Of a stretch of 64,000 bases of DNA, positions 1 to 8,280 are shown piece by piece. Each line of letters begins with the position of its first letter. Position 1 is the first letter of the stretch. Source of the DNA: Desulfobacterales bacterium (GTDB taxonomy: Bacteria; Desulfobacterota; Desulfobacteria; Desulfobacterales; JAAELO01); NCBI GenBank assembly GCA_024226555.1, contig JAAELO010000297.1, positions 1 to 64,000 of the forward strand. The letters are read 5' to 3'. The notes beneath the pieces are model-generated. The model made no database searches. It was not told the DNA's origin and worked only from the letters and a program-made list of their open reading frames with translations. A program made the position numbers and the translations under genes.

Positions 1-66
1 CTGGATTTGCTTATAAAACCGGAAGAAGAAATAAAATTAAAGCCTTTTATTTCTTATAGTTTTTAA
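1..66 (+). CDS. C-terminal end of a probable outer-membrane beta-barrel protein (partial)
   Basis: Reading frame 1 is open from the first base and stops at 64-66, giving 21 residues that end in KPFISYSF. Alternating hydrophobic residues and a terminal Phe are the usual recognition signal of BAM-inserted barrels. The rest of the gene lies left of the window. The call rests only on this tail, so it is tentative. Confidence 0.4.
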   Translation: MDLLIKPEEEIKLKPFISYSF

Positions 67-79
67 AAGCGACCTGATT

Positions 80-106
80 CCTGATTAAGAACAAGCTTTA
101 ATCAGG
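80..106. terminator. Hairpin after the truncated barrel gene
   Basis: CCTGATTAA (80-88) pairs perfectly with TTAATCAGG (98-106) around a 9-nt loop, 14 bases after the stop of the truncated gene. No T-run follows, so it may be a weak terminator or a 3' stabilising hairpin. Confidence 0.35.
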
Positions 107-330
107 TTCTGAAATGACGACTGTTTGAGTGAATAAATCAAAAGACCTGATAAAAAATATTTTCACTCTGAAATAGAGAAAAATGTTTTGTGATACACAG
201 CCTCACGCTCCAAAAAAACAAGTTTCTTGTAGCGTTCTGGAATGACACCTTTTTTTGGTTTGTTCTATTGCAGAGGAGATTAATTTATTTTTAAATTATT
301 GAGATAAACTGGAGCAAATTTGATAATTAA
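107..330. other. Non-coding spacer with a nested hairpin
   Basis: No credible ORF is present. A nested stem lies at 205-235: ACGCT pairs with AGCGT, and inside it ACAAG (218-222) pairs with CTTGT (226-230) around TTT. No function is assigned. Confidence 0.3.
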
Positions 331-459
331 GGGAACCTCTAATAATTAGAATTTTGGATAAAATACAAGGCATTTCAAAAAATAACGAGCCGATTTTATT
401 ACAGTTTTTTTTGGAAATAACAAAGTATTTTGCCAAAAGAACAGTTATTAGAGATTCCC
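331..459. repeat. Palindromic intergenic repeat, copy A (full length)
   Basis: The ends GGGAACCTCTAATAA (331-345) and TTATTAGAGATTCCC (445-459) are inverted repeats with one mismatch. The two halves stay similar well inwards (TTTTGGATAAAATAC against TTTTGGCAAAATACT), so the whole 129 bp could fold on itself. It is nearly identical to the copy at 20016-20144. It starts 36 nt after the stop of the gene ending at 496. There is no ORF inside, so it is MITE- or REP-like. Confidence 0.8.
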
Positions 460-495
460 TTAATTGGGTTCTCATTATCTATTAATCTCACTGAT

Positions 496-1122
496 TTAGC
501 CCTTAATAGATTTTTCAAGTGCTTTACTATGAATATCTCCGGCCATATGAACCAGACTCTTTTGATAAATCGGGTCCCATCCAGCAGGGTTTGCACTACA
601 GAAAAACTGAGATTCCACTCCCATTCTGACTATAGCGTCTTCTACTTTCATCCCTATCATTTTTTTAGTGGCATGCCATGTTGCAGCACATGGAGCACCT
701 CTGACAACCTCAATACTTTGAATAACTCCATTTTCAACTTCTGTTTTGTACTCAGGAGCTCCAAAGTGTTCTCCATAGTGTCCCAGCCCTTCCATTCTCG
801 GAAGATAACAACAAGTGGGAGGAGTTATAGCAGTTTTTATCTCTGTTTTTTTACTGGATGCTACAATGGGAATTTCAAGATCTCTGCATAAAACAGCAAG
901 GTCATATGAAAGGTCAGGATGTTTTAGAAAATCCAATACCAGATCTGCATCGATTTCTGTACCAATAATATCTTCAGTTTCATCAAGCACCTCTGGAAGT
1001 GCCTGGTCAATATTAAAAATATTTATATCAAACAGATCTTTTCCATACTCACTTAACGCTGCGATCTTTTTTTCTCCGCCACCATTTTGCTGGTATACCA
1101 ATATTCTCTGCTTCTTTTTCAT
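496..1122 (-). CDS. DUF166 family protein
   Basis: A 208-aa protein resembling the DUF166 family, best known from archaea and some Desulfobacterota and sometimes annotated as thymidylate-synthase-like; its function is not established. Conserved-looking features are the TPPTCCYLPR cysteine motif in the middle and CAATWHATKK further on. I start at the ATG at 1122 because a GGAG box sits 7 nt upstream. A longer reading from TTG at 1137 would overlap the upstream stop. The upstream LpxH-like gene ends at 1134, so the two are probably co-transcribed. No signal peptide; likely cytoplasmic. The family call is from memory of the motif pattern. Confidence 0.65.
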   Translation of the reverse strand: MKKKQRILVYQQNGGGEKKIAALSEYGKDLFDINIFNIDQALPEVLDETEDIIGTEIDADLVLDFLKHPDLSYDLAVLCRDLEIPIVASSKKTEIKTAITPPTCCYLPRMEGLGHYGEHFGAPEYKTEVENGVIQSIEVVRGAPCAATWHATKKMIGMKVEDAIVRMGVESQFFCSANPAGWDPIYQKSLVHMAGDIHSKALEKSIKG

Positions 1123-1133
1123 AATAAACTCCA

Positions 1134-1823
1134 TCAAATCAGAATATTTTCACAAGTATCTGATTTTATACTTCTGTTTTCTATATCAAGATAAGAAATT
1201 TTTTTTGTTGTATACCAGTCTGGTAACAGGAAGACCCTTTTATCATCATATTTGTAGGTCTTTGACTGGTGAAAGTGTCCCATTAAAATTATTTTATTAC
1301 CATCTTTGAATTTCTTTTCAGCAAACTCATCTATGTCGTTATCAGGTAGATTATAATTCTTTTTAGGATTAATATTACCAATTTTTTCCTCAAGCCAGTT
1401 AATCACCCGCCCTCCATAGGGAAGGAATCTGAAAAATGTTTTCATAAAAATATTTTTTGAAAGAACTCTAAGCAGCCTGTAACCACTATCATTTACGTTT
1501 ATCATATCACCATGTATAAAAACCACATCATTTTCAATGAATTCCTCTTCATTTGACCATGTGAAACTGCCTCCATGGCATCTGGATACAAAAAATTCAT
1601 GATTACCCTCAATAACACCTATTGAACGTTTTTTAATCTGTTTTTTGCACCATTTAAGGAATTTTCTGTGATTTGAACTTTCATACCGGGGAATCGATAT
1701 CCAAAGATCAAAAATATCTCCTAAAAAAACTACTGAATGTTCTGTTTTTTCGATCATATGGAGCATATCGAAGAATTCATCGAAGGTTTCATTTGAGACG
1801 TGGGAATCTGAAATAATAATCAT
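1134..1823 (-). CDS. Metallophosphoesterase, UDP-2,3-diacylglucosamine hydrolase-like
   Basis: A 229-aa calcineurin-fold metallophosphoesterase of the LpxH type, which removes UMP from UDP-2,3-diacylglucosamine in lipid A synthesis at the inner face of the membrane. The metal-binding blocks are all present and in order: SDSH (5-8), GDIFDLW (35-41), GNHE (73-76), HGD (104-106) and GHFH (182-185). The length fits LpxH (about 240 aa). The partner gene is DUF166 rather than lipid A genes, so a different phosphoester substrate is possible. Confidence 0.75.
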   Translation of the reverse strand: MIIISDSHVSNETFDEFFDMLHMIEKTEHSVVFLGDIFDLWISIPRYESSNHRKFLKWCKKQIKKRSIGVIEGNHEFFVSRCHGGSFTWSNEEEFIENDVVFIHGDMINVNDSGYRLLRVLSKNIFMKTFFRFLPYGGRVINWLEEKIGNINPKKNYNLPDNDIDEFAEKKFKDGNKIILMGHFHQSKTYKYDDKRVFLLPDWYTTKKISYLDIENRSIKSDTCENILI

Positions 1824-1845
1824 AAACTAAACAACAATGTTATTG

Positions 1846-2595
1846 TCACTCTTCCGTTGAAGATTTATCAATATCTATAATCTTATTACCATCAACATAA
1901 TCTCTTGTTTCATAAATAGTTATGTTTTTTAGTTTTTTGACTATATTGCTTATTCTGTCAATATGTTTTTTCATATTTCCGATGGAACTGTTGATCAGTT
2001 TATCCTCAATCCCCCTGTATTTAAGCTCCGCAAACTCGAAAAACACAGATTGGATCGGTTGGTTTAATTCATGACAAATAGAACCTGCAGTTTCAATGAC
2101 ACCTTGAAGTTTCTCTTTTTCAAGAAGCTCTTTTTCTGTTCTTTTTCGCCTGCTAATATCAGATATTGTTATTATGGTCTTATTCATTGGATTTTTAGAA
2201 TCCTGAGTACTGATCTTTATATTACCAAAAAATTGTGTTCCATCCATTTTTTTAAGAGGAGTGTCTATTTGAACACTATTTTTCTTTCTAAGATTTTTAT
2301 ATACGAATTCACCGGTTTTAATATAGTCTTCTTCAGATATAAAGATTATTTTTGTGCTTTTGCCAACATAATCTTCGGAATTATCCCACTTAAAAAGATC
2401 CATCATTGTTTTATTAGCATGTTTAAAAATCCTGTTTTCAAGCATACCAATACCAATAGGAGATGCAGATAAAATATTATTTATTACATCTGTACTTTCT
2501 CTAAGTGCCTTGTCGGTAAGAAGATACAACTCTCTTTCTTTAAGGAGTTCTTTTATCTCTTCTTCAAGATCTTCATATGTTTTTTTTTCAGCCAT
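1846..2595 (-). CDS. PAS-domain protein with HisKA phosphoacceptor but no ATPase domain
   Basis: A 249-aa predicted cytoplasmic signalling protein. An N-terminal coiled coil (about 1-40) is followed by a PAS domain (about 42-150) and a HisKA-like helix pair with the H-box CHELNQP (His near 175). The protein ends about 75 residues later with no N, G1 or G2 box, so it cannot phosphorylate itself. Proteins with this layout and a similar tail (YETRDYVDG..IIDID) are common in Desulfobacterota, so it is probably a real protein form and not a truncation. I chose the ATG at 2595 because a GGTGG box precedes it; a GTG at 2601 is the alternative. Confidence 0.7.
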   Translation of the reverse strand: MAEKKTYEDLEEEIKELLKERELYLLTDKALRESTDVINNILSASPIGIGMLENRIFKHANKTMMDLFKWDNSEDYVGKSTKIIFISEEDYIKTGEFVYKNLRKKNSVQIDTPLKKMDGTQFFGNIKISTQDSKNPMNKTIITISDISRRKRTEKELLEKEKLQGVIETAGSICHELNQPIQSVFFEFAELKYRGIEDKLINSSIGNMKKHIDRISNIVKKLKNITIYETRDYVDGNKIIDIDKSSTEE

Positions 2596-2601
2596 ATCCA
2601 C

Positions 2602-2943
2602 CAGCTTTTTAATCCTTTGCTGATATTTTTTATATTTTCAAAATATAAAATAAAAATAGTTTTATCAATTTAAAAACATCTTTAAAGGTAAAAAGGGATT
2701 ATATTTTTTATCAGTATAACACTTGATTGGATCAATACATGAATAATCACTATTTTCCTATACTTTTTTTCAGAAATAAAAATATAAAATGATTGCATTC
2801 TTTTGATAGGATGAGATGTATTTGGATGGAAAAGTAATAAAGGCAGATATTTTTAATTTCTATCTGCCTTTCTTAATAATTTTTCAATTATATATCTCCT
2901 GAGCCAGAATGGTAAAAATAATGAAGTTTAATTTACTTATATA
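2602..2943. other. Intergenic region, very AT-rich, with one terminator
   Basis: No ORF with start support is visible. It contains the bidirectional hairpin at 2840-2870 and would hold the promoter of the PAS/HisKA gene. Nothing else recognised. Confidence 0.5.
2840..2870. terminator. Bidirectional rho-independent terminator
   Basis: AAGGCAGATA (2840-2849) pairs with TATCTGCCTT (2861-2870) around an 11-nt loop, followed by TCTTAAT. It lies downstream of the YjfB-like gene (minus strand). Confidence 0.75.
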
Positions 2944-3126
2944 TCATACAACTACATTAACATTCTGCCCTATATCAGGATCAACTGCGGAGGATTCAAT
3001 GAGCTGAAGAATCTGATCCCCTTTTGTTTTCATAACTTCTTTTGATTTTCTAACAACAGCATTATTTACATCATTAGATACTTTTGCCTGTTGAAATTTT
3101 GAAGCTCCTTTAACTAAATCCATCAT
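2944..3126 (-). CDS. YjfB-like putative motility protein
   Basis: A 60-aa protein matching the small YjfB_motility family. It has an N-terminal amphipathic stretch, a central QILQLIES segment and the family's closing pattern DPDIGQNVNVVV. The role is not settled; in several bacteria it occurs with motility genes. The start at ATG 3126 (or 3123) is fixed by a strong AGGAGG box 8 nt upstream; a GTG at 3135 lies inside that box and is rejected. It is monocistronic, with a terminator about 75 nt downstream. Confidence 0.75.
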   Translation of the reverse strand: MMDLVKGASKFQQAKVSNDVNNAVVRKSKEVMKTKGDQILQLIESSAVDPDIGQNVNVVV

Positions 3127-3263
3127 CTTTTTCACCTCCTCTCCTCTATTTAAAATGTCTTTTATTTTATATATCGGTCACTTAAGGTGTTACCTTAAAA
3201 AAAATGATGAGAATTCGTTAAAAAGAGGTGTTTTCTATTTAGTAAGAAGTGATTTGGGAAAAG

Positions 3264-3298
3264 AAAAAGAGATAGTATTATCAATACTATCTCTTTTT
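3264..3298. terminator. Strong bidirectional terminator
   Basis: AAAAAGAGATAGTATT (3264-3279) pairs with AATACTATCTCTTTTT (3283-3298) around a 3-nt loop. It probably serves the barrel gene ending at 3546, from which it is now separated by repeat copy B. Confidence 0.85.
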
Positions 3299-3305
3299 TA
3301 GTAAA

Positions 3306-3537
3306 GGGAACCTCTTCTAAGTAACACTTTTTATATATTATGTGTTATTAGGCAGTTAGGTTCCAGATTATCTATTCTGGAGGAGTCGCTAATAATTGCC
3401 TTTTGGCTGAACTACTGCGTTATTCTAAAAAAAGAACTGTAAACTTTATAAAATAAAAGCTTTTTTATAAACGAATCAGCTCGTTATTTTTTCTCATCCT
3501 TGTATTTCAATAAAAATTCTAATTATTAGAGGTTCCC
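3306..3537. repeat. Palindromic intergenic repeat, copy B (composite)
   Basis: It begins GGGAACCTCTTCTAA and ends ATTATTAGAGGTTCCC, the family termini. The inner part from about 3388 (CTAATAATTGCCTTTTGGC) looks like a second, older left end, so this is either two nested elements or one with an 80-bp insertion. The segment 3433-3480 closely matches copy D. The right end stops 8 nt before the stop codon of the barrel gene. Confidence 0.75.
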
Positions 3538-3545
3538 CTAAACTA

Positions 3546-4316
3546 TTAGAATTTATAACCAAGTTCTAAAAAATATGTTTCAAATTCAGTGTCTGCTTTA
3601 ACATTATCATGATCAATTTTATATATATCTTTTGTGTAACCACCAGCAATAAAAACTTCACCTAAAGGAAGTGGAATAGGAAGTTCTAAAACAAGCCTGC
3701 CTGTAATACTGGTACATTCATTATCATCATCAATTGATAATGATCTGTATTCACCATGAAGTATGATAGGAATCATTGGTATATCAATCTGGACGGCTGC
3801 AAAAATCTGAGGGATCGGAACACTGAAATCCACGTCATCAGTAACGCCAGTAACTTCAGCGTCAATTGAAAGCAGTCTTACATTTATTCCAACTTCAATA
3901 TTTACAATACCGGCTGTTGCTAAATTTATTGGAGCAATAGTATAAAACAGTGCGTAATCATCTACCACAATGTCAAGTGAACTTGCAGTAGTCGCTGCTA
4001 TTGTTTGTCCTGCATATTCAAATGAAGCTGCAGCAGTACCAGCAAAATTCATTTCATAGTGATGATAATATACATTTGGAATAACCAGTGGCAGGTATAA
4101 TTTTATCCTGGCAGTTTCCTTCTCATCATCAGTATCATCAAAACCCATATTTGATTCCAGATCATAGGTTAAATCTTCCTTATAACTGAACTTTCCGGAT
4201 GCATTGGATTTTGATATACCAATGGCTCCCTCAACACCAAACCCTAATAGAGCATAGGATGAAGTTGGTACTGTAAGAAATGCAATTATGCTTAATAAAA
4301 AAACTAATCGTTTCAT
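3546..4316 (-). CDS. Outer-membrane beta-barrel protein (TIGR04219-like)
   Basis: A 256-aa protein with a cleavable signal peptide (about 1-22, ending SSYA). The mature part alternates polar and hydrophobic strands and ends in the barrel signature ETYFLELGYKF with terminal Phe. Length and pattern fit the TIGR04219 outer-membrane protein family, whose function is unknown. An acidic stretch (GFDDTDDEKE, about 58-67) is probably a surface or periplasmic loop. A TCCTCC-complement ribosome site precedes the ATG. Likely exported by Sec and inserted by BAM. Confidence 0.75.
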   Translation of the reverse strand: MKRLVFLLSIIAFLTVPTSSYALLGFGVEGAIGISKSNASGKFSYKEDLTYDLESNMGFDDTDDEKETARIKLYLPLVIPNVYYHHYEMNFAGTAAASFEYAGQTIAATTASSLDIVVDDYALFYTIAPINLATAGIVNIEVGINVRLLSIDAEVTGVTDDVDFSVPIPQIFAAVQIDIPMIPIILHGEYRSLSIDDDNECTSITGRLVLELPIPLPLGEVFIAGGYTKDIYKIDHDNVKADTEFETYFLELGYKF

Positions 4317-4386
4317 TTTTTCCTCCTGTTTTGTTTAAATCAGACCTTAATTTTAAAAATTAATCTAAAAATCAAATATCCGATTT

Positions 4387-4515
4387 TTATGAGAAACTTT
4401 TGACCTGTTTCTCAAGAAGCTGAATATAAGCTTCTATTGATGCTAAATTCTTTTTTAATGGTTTCTTTTTAACAGATTTTTCTTTTTTTTTATACTTCTT
4501 TGCCAAAACCTTCAT
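4387..4515 (-). CDS. Small basic protein (42 aa), previously unlisted
   Basis: The ORF runs MKVLAKKYKKKEKS to a helical tail ending LLEKQVKSFS. The first half is almost all Lys; the second is a possible amphipathic helix. A GGAG box lies 6 nt before the ATG. It sits between two hypothetical/barrel genes on the same strand, with its own spacer on both sides. No family is recognised. Support is the ribosome site and the clean end; there is no homology argument. Confidence 0.5.
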   Translation of the reverse strand: MKVLAKKYKKKEKSVKKKPLKKNLASIEAYIQLLEKQVKSFS

Positions 4516-4540
4516 AAAAATCTCCATAAATACTACCATA

Positions 4541-4571
4541 TTGTTTGAAATGATAAAATAATTTCAAACAA
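4541..4571. promoter_or_regulatory. 11-bp perfect inverted repeat upstream of the small ORF
   Basis: TTGTTTGAAAT (4541-4551) pairs with ATTTCAAACAA (4561-4571). No T-run follows on either strand, so an operator or a 5' leader hairpin of the 42-aa gene is more likely than a terminator. Confidence 0.4.
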
Positions 4572-4654
4572 TTTACCATGAAATAGATCACATCTATGAT
4601 CTTTTTCACACCCACAGCTATATAGAAATTTATCGGTTTCTTTATTAAAATTCT

Positions 4655-5413
4655 TTATATTTTTTTTACACTTAATTTATTAAGCTCTTCAAAAACATCT
4701 CTTCCATTGCAAACTGATCTCTTTAAACCTGAAGCTATAAGTTGTAACTCCTTAACCTTCTCCTTGTTAATTTTTTCAATCTTTTCATCATAAAACCAGA
4801 TCTCATTTTTTATAGAGTTATAAATAATAAAAGGACCTGCGCTGTCATCATCCTTTTCACCAAAAATAGTAGATTCTTTTGCAAAATACGGTTTAGTGAG
4901 TTTTTCATAACCTAAAAGTTCAGAATAAAACTTAAGAGTATTAATTATTTCATCAAAATCTGATGATTCAAGAGAAACAATAGCTTCATATTTTATATCA
5001 TTAAGCTCCTCTTCTGTTCCGGATATAACAATTCCGGATAGACACTCATCCCTTATATATTCAACGCTTTTTTTTCCTTTGCTGAATACAACATTGCTAT
5101 CCCATAAAATTTTAATAATGTTCCCGATCTTAACCATCTCTTTTAGTATTGGACTCTTACGAACGACAACATCTGCCACATCTGTATTGTATATTGGAAG
5201 CTCATTATCAAGAACAAGAACTTTTTCACCCAAAACATATAGTTCAAGATCACGTTCAACCCTTTTCTCAAACTTACTATATGATAAAAGAGCTCCCATC
5301 GATTCTTTATCAATTTTTTTGATTCCATCTGTCAATTTAAGAGTTGACCGTAAAACTTTATTAGCATTTTCCTTTATACTAATTCTTTTTTTGATCTTTT
5401 CTTTTAGTGTCAT
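4655..5413 (-). CDS. Hypothetical cytoplasmic protein (252 aa)
   Basis: I do not recognise this protein. It has no signal peptide or membrane segment. The N-terminus is strongly basic and helical (LKEKIKKRISIKENANK); the rest is mixed alpha/beta, with a segment FIIYNSIKNEIWFYDEK near 195-210. Codon use resembles its neighbours, so it does not look foreign. A GGGG box sits before the ATG. It is divergent from gltA, with the promoter region between them. Confidence 0.6.
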   Translation of the reverse strand: MTLKEKIKKRISIKENANKVLRSTLKLTDGIKKIDKESMGALLSYSKFEKRVERDLELYVLGEKVLVLDNELPIYNTDVADVVVRKSPILKEMVKIGNIIKILWDSNVVFSKGKKSVEYIRDECLSGIVISGTEEELNDIKYEAIVSLESSDFDEIINTLKFYSELLGYEKLTKPYFAKESTIFGEKDDDSAGPFIIYNSIKNEIWFYDEKIEKINKEKVKELQLIASGLKRSVCNGRDVFEELNKLSVKKI

Positions 5414-5446
5414 TACAACCCCTTTTTATATATTTTCATTACAGAC

Positions 5447-5475
5447 TTGACCAAACATAAGTATACGTGTATATT
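5447..5475 (+). promoter_or_regulatory. Sigma-70-type promoter of gltA
   Basis: TTGACC (5447-5452), a 17-nt spacer and TATATT (5470-5475) give 5/6 matches in both hexamers. The palindrome ACTTACA/TGTAAGT (5492-5498 and 5505-5511) lies just downstream of the expected start and could be an operator or leader hairpin. Confidence 0.55.
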
Positions 5476-5620
5476 AACTATTCCAATTTTCACTTACATT
5501 CACTTGTAAGTTAAAAAATCAAATAAAAAATTACTCATTTCTTAATATTATTTGAGTAATTTCATTATATCATTAACTTTTAACAAAACTTTAAAAGTTT
5601 TACACTCAAAAAGGGATATT

Positions 5621-6907
5621 ATGACTGGTTTTGTAGATGTAGTTATAGAGGGAAAAACATATCAAATGCCTGTAATCATTGGAAGTGAAGGGGAAAAAGC
5701 TTTCGATATTACTAAATTAAGAGATCAAACAGGATATATCACACATGATCCGGGGTTTGGAAGTACCGGAAGTTGTTCAAGCAGTATTACATATATGGAT
5801 GGTGATAAAGGGATTTTACGCTATAGAGGAATTCCAATAGAACAACTTGCAAAAAAATCATCTTTTGTCGAAACAGCGTATCTTTTGATCAATGGAATCC
5901 TTCCTTCACAGGGTGATCTTAATGAGATCAGGACTCTTTTAAACGATTATTCAATGATCCATGAAAATATGCAGGACTTTTTTAAGCATTTCCCAAGGGA
6001 TTCTCACCCAATGGGAATTTTATCTGCAATGGTTGGTTCTCTTAGAAGTTTTTATCCGGAGATGCAAAATGATGAGGAAGCTGTAAACAAAAAAACACTC
6101 AGGCTCATTTCAAAAATAAGAACCCTTGCAGCAATGTCTTTTAGAATTTCAAGGGGTAACAAAGTTGTTTATCCAAGACACGATCTATCATATTGTGCGA
6201 ACTTTCTTAATATGATGTTCGATGGCCCTGTTAAGCCTTATACCATGGATGAAGATGTTGTCAGAGCACTTAATGTTTTCTGGATTCTACATGCTGATCA
6301 TGAACAAAACTGTTCTACTGCTGCTGTAAGGGTCGTTGGAAGTGCACAGGTCAACCTTTACGCTTCAATATCTGCAGGAATAGCTGCCCTCTGGGGCCCT
6401 AGGCATGGTGGTGCTAATATGGCTGTTATTAGAATGTTGGAGGATATTGCCGAGAGAAATATTCCGGTGGACAAAATTGTGAAGATGGCGAAAGATAAGA
6501 ACAGTGATTTCAGACTAATGGGTTTTGGTCACAGGGTATATAAAACCTTTGACCCAAGGGCTGTGATTATGAAAGAGATGTGTGACATAGTTCTTAAAAA
6601 ACTTAATGTGGACGATCCACTTCTGGATATTGCCAAAAGATTAGAGGAAGCAGCTCTAACCGATCCATATTTTATCGAAAAGAATCTGTACCCAAATGTT
6701 GATTTTTACAGTGGAATAATTCTGAGGGCAATTGGCATACCAACTAATATGTTTACAGTTATGTTTGCAATTGGAAGGCTTCCAGGATGGATTTCTCAGT
6801 GGATTGAAAGCACAGAGGATCCCAGATGGAAAATTGCAAGACCCAGACAGATCTACACAGGAAATAAAAAATATGATTATATTCCAATTGAGGCAAGATA
6901 TATATAG
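5621..6907 (+). CDS. gltA: Citrate synthase
   Basis: It condenses acetyl-CoA with oxaloacetate to citrate in the TCA cycle. At 428 aa it is the size of the hexameric type II enzyme (E. coli 427). The catalytic triad is visible at the expected positions: His262 in GPRHGGAN, His304 in FGHRVY and Asp361 in NVDFYSG, with the substrate loop HADHEQN at 224-230. I start at ATG 5621 because AGGGA precedes it and the protein then aligns with the family; the frame is open upstream to 5552 but that extension does not fit. Followed directly by a strong terminator. Confidence 0.95.
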   Translation: MTGFVDVVIEGKTYQMPVIIGSEGEKAFDITKLRDQTGYITHDPGFGSTGSCSSSITYMDGDKGILRYRGIPIEQLAKKSSFVETAYLLINGILPSQGDLNEIRTLLNDYSMIHENMQDFFKHFPRDSHPMGILSAMVGSLRSFYPEMQNDEEAVNKKTLRLISKIRTLAAMSFRISRGNKVVYPRHDLSYCANFLNMMFDGPVKPYTMDEDVVRALNVFWILHADHEQNCSTAAVRVVGSAQVNLYASISAGIAALWGPRHGGANMAVIRMLEDIAERNIPVDKIVKMAKDKNSDFRLMGFGHRVYKTFDPRAVIMKEMCDIVLKKLNVDDPLLDIAKRLEEAALTDPYFIEKNLYPNVDFYSGIILRAIGIPTNMFTVMFAIGRLPGWISQWIESTEDPRWKIARPRQIYTGNKKYDYIPIEARYI

Positions 6908-6942
6908 ATTTATAAGAAAAATAAAGACAGAATTATAAAATT

Positions 6943-6973
6943 AAAAAAGCGACTTCAATGAAGTCGCTTTTTT
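6943..6973. terminator. Bidirectional terminator between gltA and uraA
   Basis: AAAAAAGCGACTTC (6943-6956) pairs with GAAGTCGCTTTTTT (6960-6973) around AAT, with T-runs in both directions. It serves the convergent gltA and uraA genes. Confidence 0.9.
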
Positions 6974-6977
6974 TTAT

Positions 6978-8234
6978 TTATTCTTTTGGTAAGATCAGAT
7001 TTAAAACTATTCCTATTACACCAGCCAAACCTATCTTTTCTAACTTGATATTATTAACGCTTATATCAAAAATACTAAATGAGCCTGTTTCTAAAACCAT
7101 ACCACCAATTCCACATACTAATATCAATGATACAATAACCAGATTTCTTGGTTTTGTCAGATCGTCTCCCGATCTTACTAATGTATTTAAACCAATTACT
7201 GTAATCATACCAAAAAGAAGTATCATAATTCCACCCATTACAGGTGTTGGTATAGTACTTAAAAATCCACCTACTTTTCCCACAAATGAAAGTGAAATTG
7301 CAAAAATAGCTGCCCAGGTCATAATGGCAGGATTAAAAGCTCTTGTAAGAGCTACTGCACCACTAACTTCTGAATACGTTGTATTTGGTGGTCCACCAAA
7401 GAATGCAGCAATGGAAGTTGCAATTCCATCACCTAACATTGTTTTATCAACACCAGGTTCTTTTAAATAATCTTTTCCGGTAATAGATCCAATTGCTAAA
7501 ACATCACCAAAATGTTCTATAGCAGGTGCAATCGCAACTGGCACAATGTAAAAAATAGCATCTGAATTCCACACTGGAAAAGTAAAATCAGGTATTGCAA
7601 ACCAGGGAGCTTCTATTACAGATGTGAAATTCACTGCACCAAAAAATAATGCAACAACATAACCTGCAATAATTCCGCATAGAATTGGTATTAATTTCAA
7701 AAAACCTTTTGTAAAGATCGAAATGATCACAGTTGTAAAAAGAGCTGCCATAGATATAATCAGTGCATTATCACCAACTAATTTGGACCCACCAATTTTG
7801 CCAGTAGCCATACCTACTGCAACAGGAGCTAATACAAGGCCAATAACCATTATAACAGGGCCTGTAACAACAGGTGGAAGATATCTTTTTAAGAAATCAC
7901 TTCCTCTTAATTTGATTAAAACACTTAAAAGAATATACAGTATACCTGCAGCAACAAGACCACACATGGTCCCGGCAATCCCCCATGTTTTTACACCGTA
8001 GGAAATAGGTGCTATAAATGCAAAGGAAGACGCTAAAAAGACAGGAACCTTACCTTTTGTAATAATCTGAAAAATTAAAGTTCCAAGACCAGCTGTAAAT
8101 AATGCTACATTTGAATTTAATCCTGTTAAAATAGGTACTAAAACAAGGGCTCCAAATGCAACAAAAAGCATTTGAGCACCGAGTAAACTATCTTTACCCT
8201 GAAATTTATATTCAGTTGATGAAACGTCTTCCAT
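6978..8234 (-). CDS. uraA: Uracil permease (nucleobase:cation symporter-2 family)
   Basis: A 418-aa inner-membrane protein with about 12-14 hydrophobic segments. It imports uracil with a proton. Family motifs are visible: FLASSFAFIAP in the early part, VAIAPAIEHFGDVLAIG and GDGIATSIAAFFGGPPNTTYSE in the middle (the substrate-site Glu lies in PAIEHFGD). I place the start at ATG 8234, which has an AGGAGG box 4 nt upstream. It lies 46 nt after upp on the same strand, so the pair forms a uracil-uptake and salvage operon. That gap contains a lone repeat end. Confidence 0.92.
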   Translation of the reverse strand: MEDVSSTEYKFQGKDSLLGAQMLFVAFGALVLVPILTGLNSNVALFTAGLGTLIFQIITKGKVPVFLASSFAFIAPISYGVKTWGIAGTMCGLVAAGILYILLSVLIKLRGSDFLKRYLPPVVTGPVIMVIGLVLAPVAVGMATGKIGGSKLVGDNALIISMAALFTTVIISIFTKGFLKLIPILCGIIAGYVVALFFGAVNFTSVIEAPWFAIPDFTFPVWNSDAIFYIVPVAIAPAIEHFGDVLAIGSITGKDYLKEPGVDKTMLGDGIATSIAAFFGGPPNTTYSEVSGAVALTRAFNPAIMTWAAIFAISLSFVGKVGGFLSTIPTPVMGGIMILLFGMITVIGLNTLVRSGDDLTKPRNLVIVSLILVCGIGGMVLETGSFSIFDISVNNIKLEKIGLAGVIGIVLNLILPKE

Positions 8235-8259
8235 ACTTCCTCCTGAAAGTTTCAATAAA

Positions 8260-8275
8260 TTATTAGAGGTTCCCC
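8260..8275. repeat. Solo end of the palindromic repeat, copy G
   Basis: TTATTAGAGGTTCCCC matches the right terminus of copies A and B and nothing else of the element remains. It fills much of the upp-uraA gap. Confidence 0.6.
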
Positions 8276-8280
8276 TTATA

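Noticed and set aside
4585-4602. AGATCA/TGATCT inverted repeat followed by T-run as terminator
   Set aside because: The T-run is on the plus strand, while the genes on both sides are on the minus strand; the stem is only six bases.
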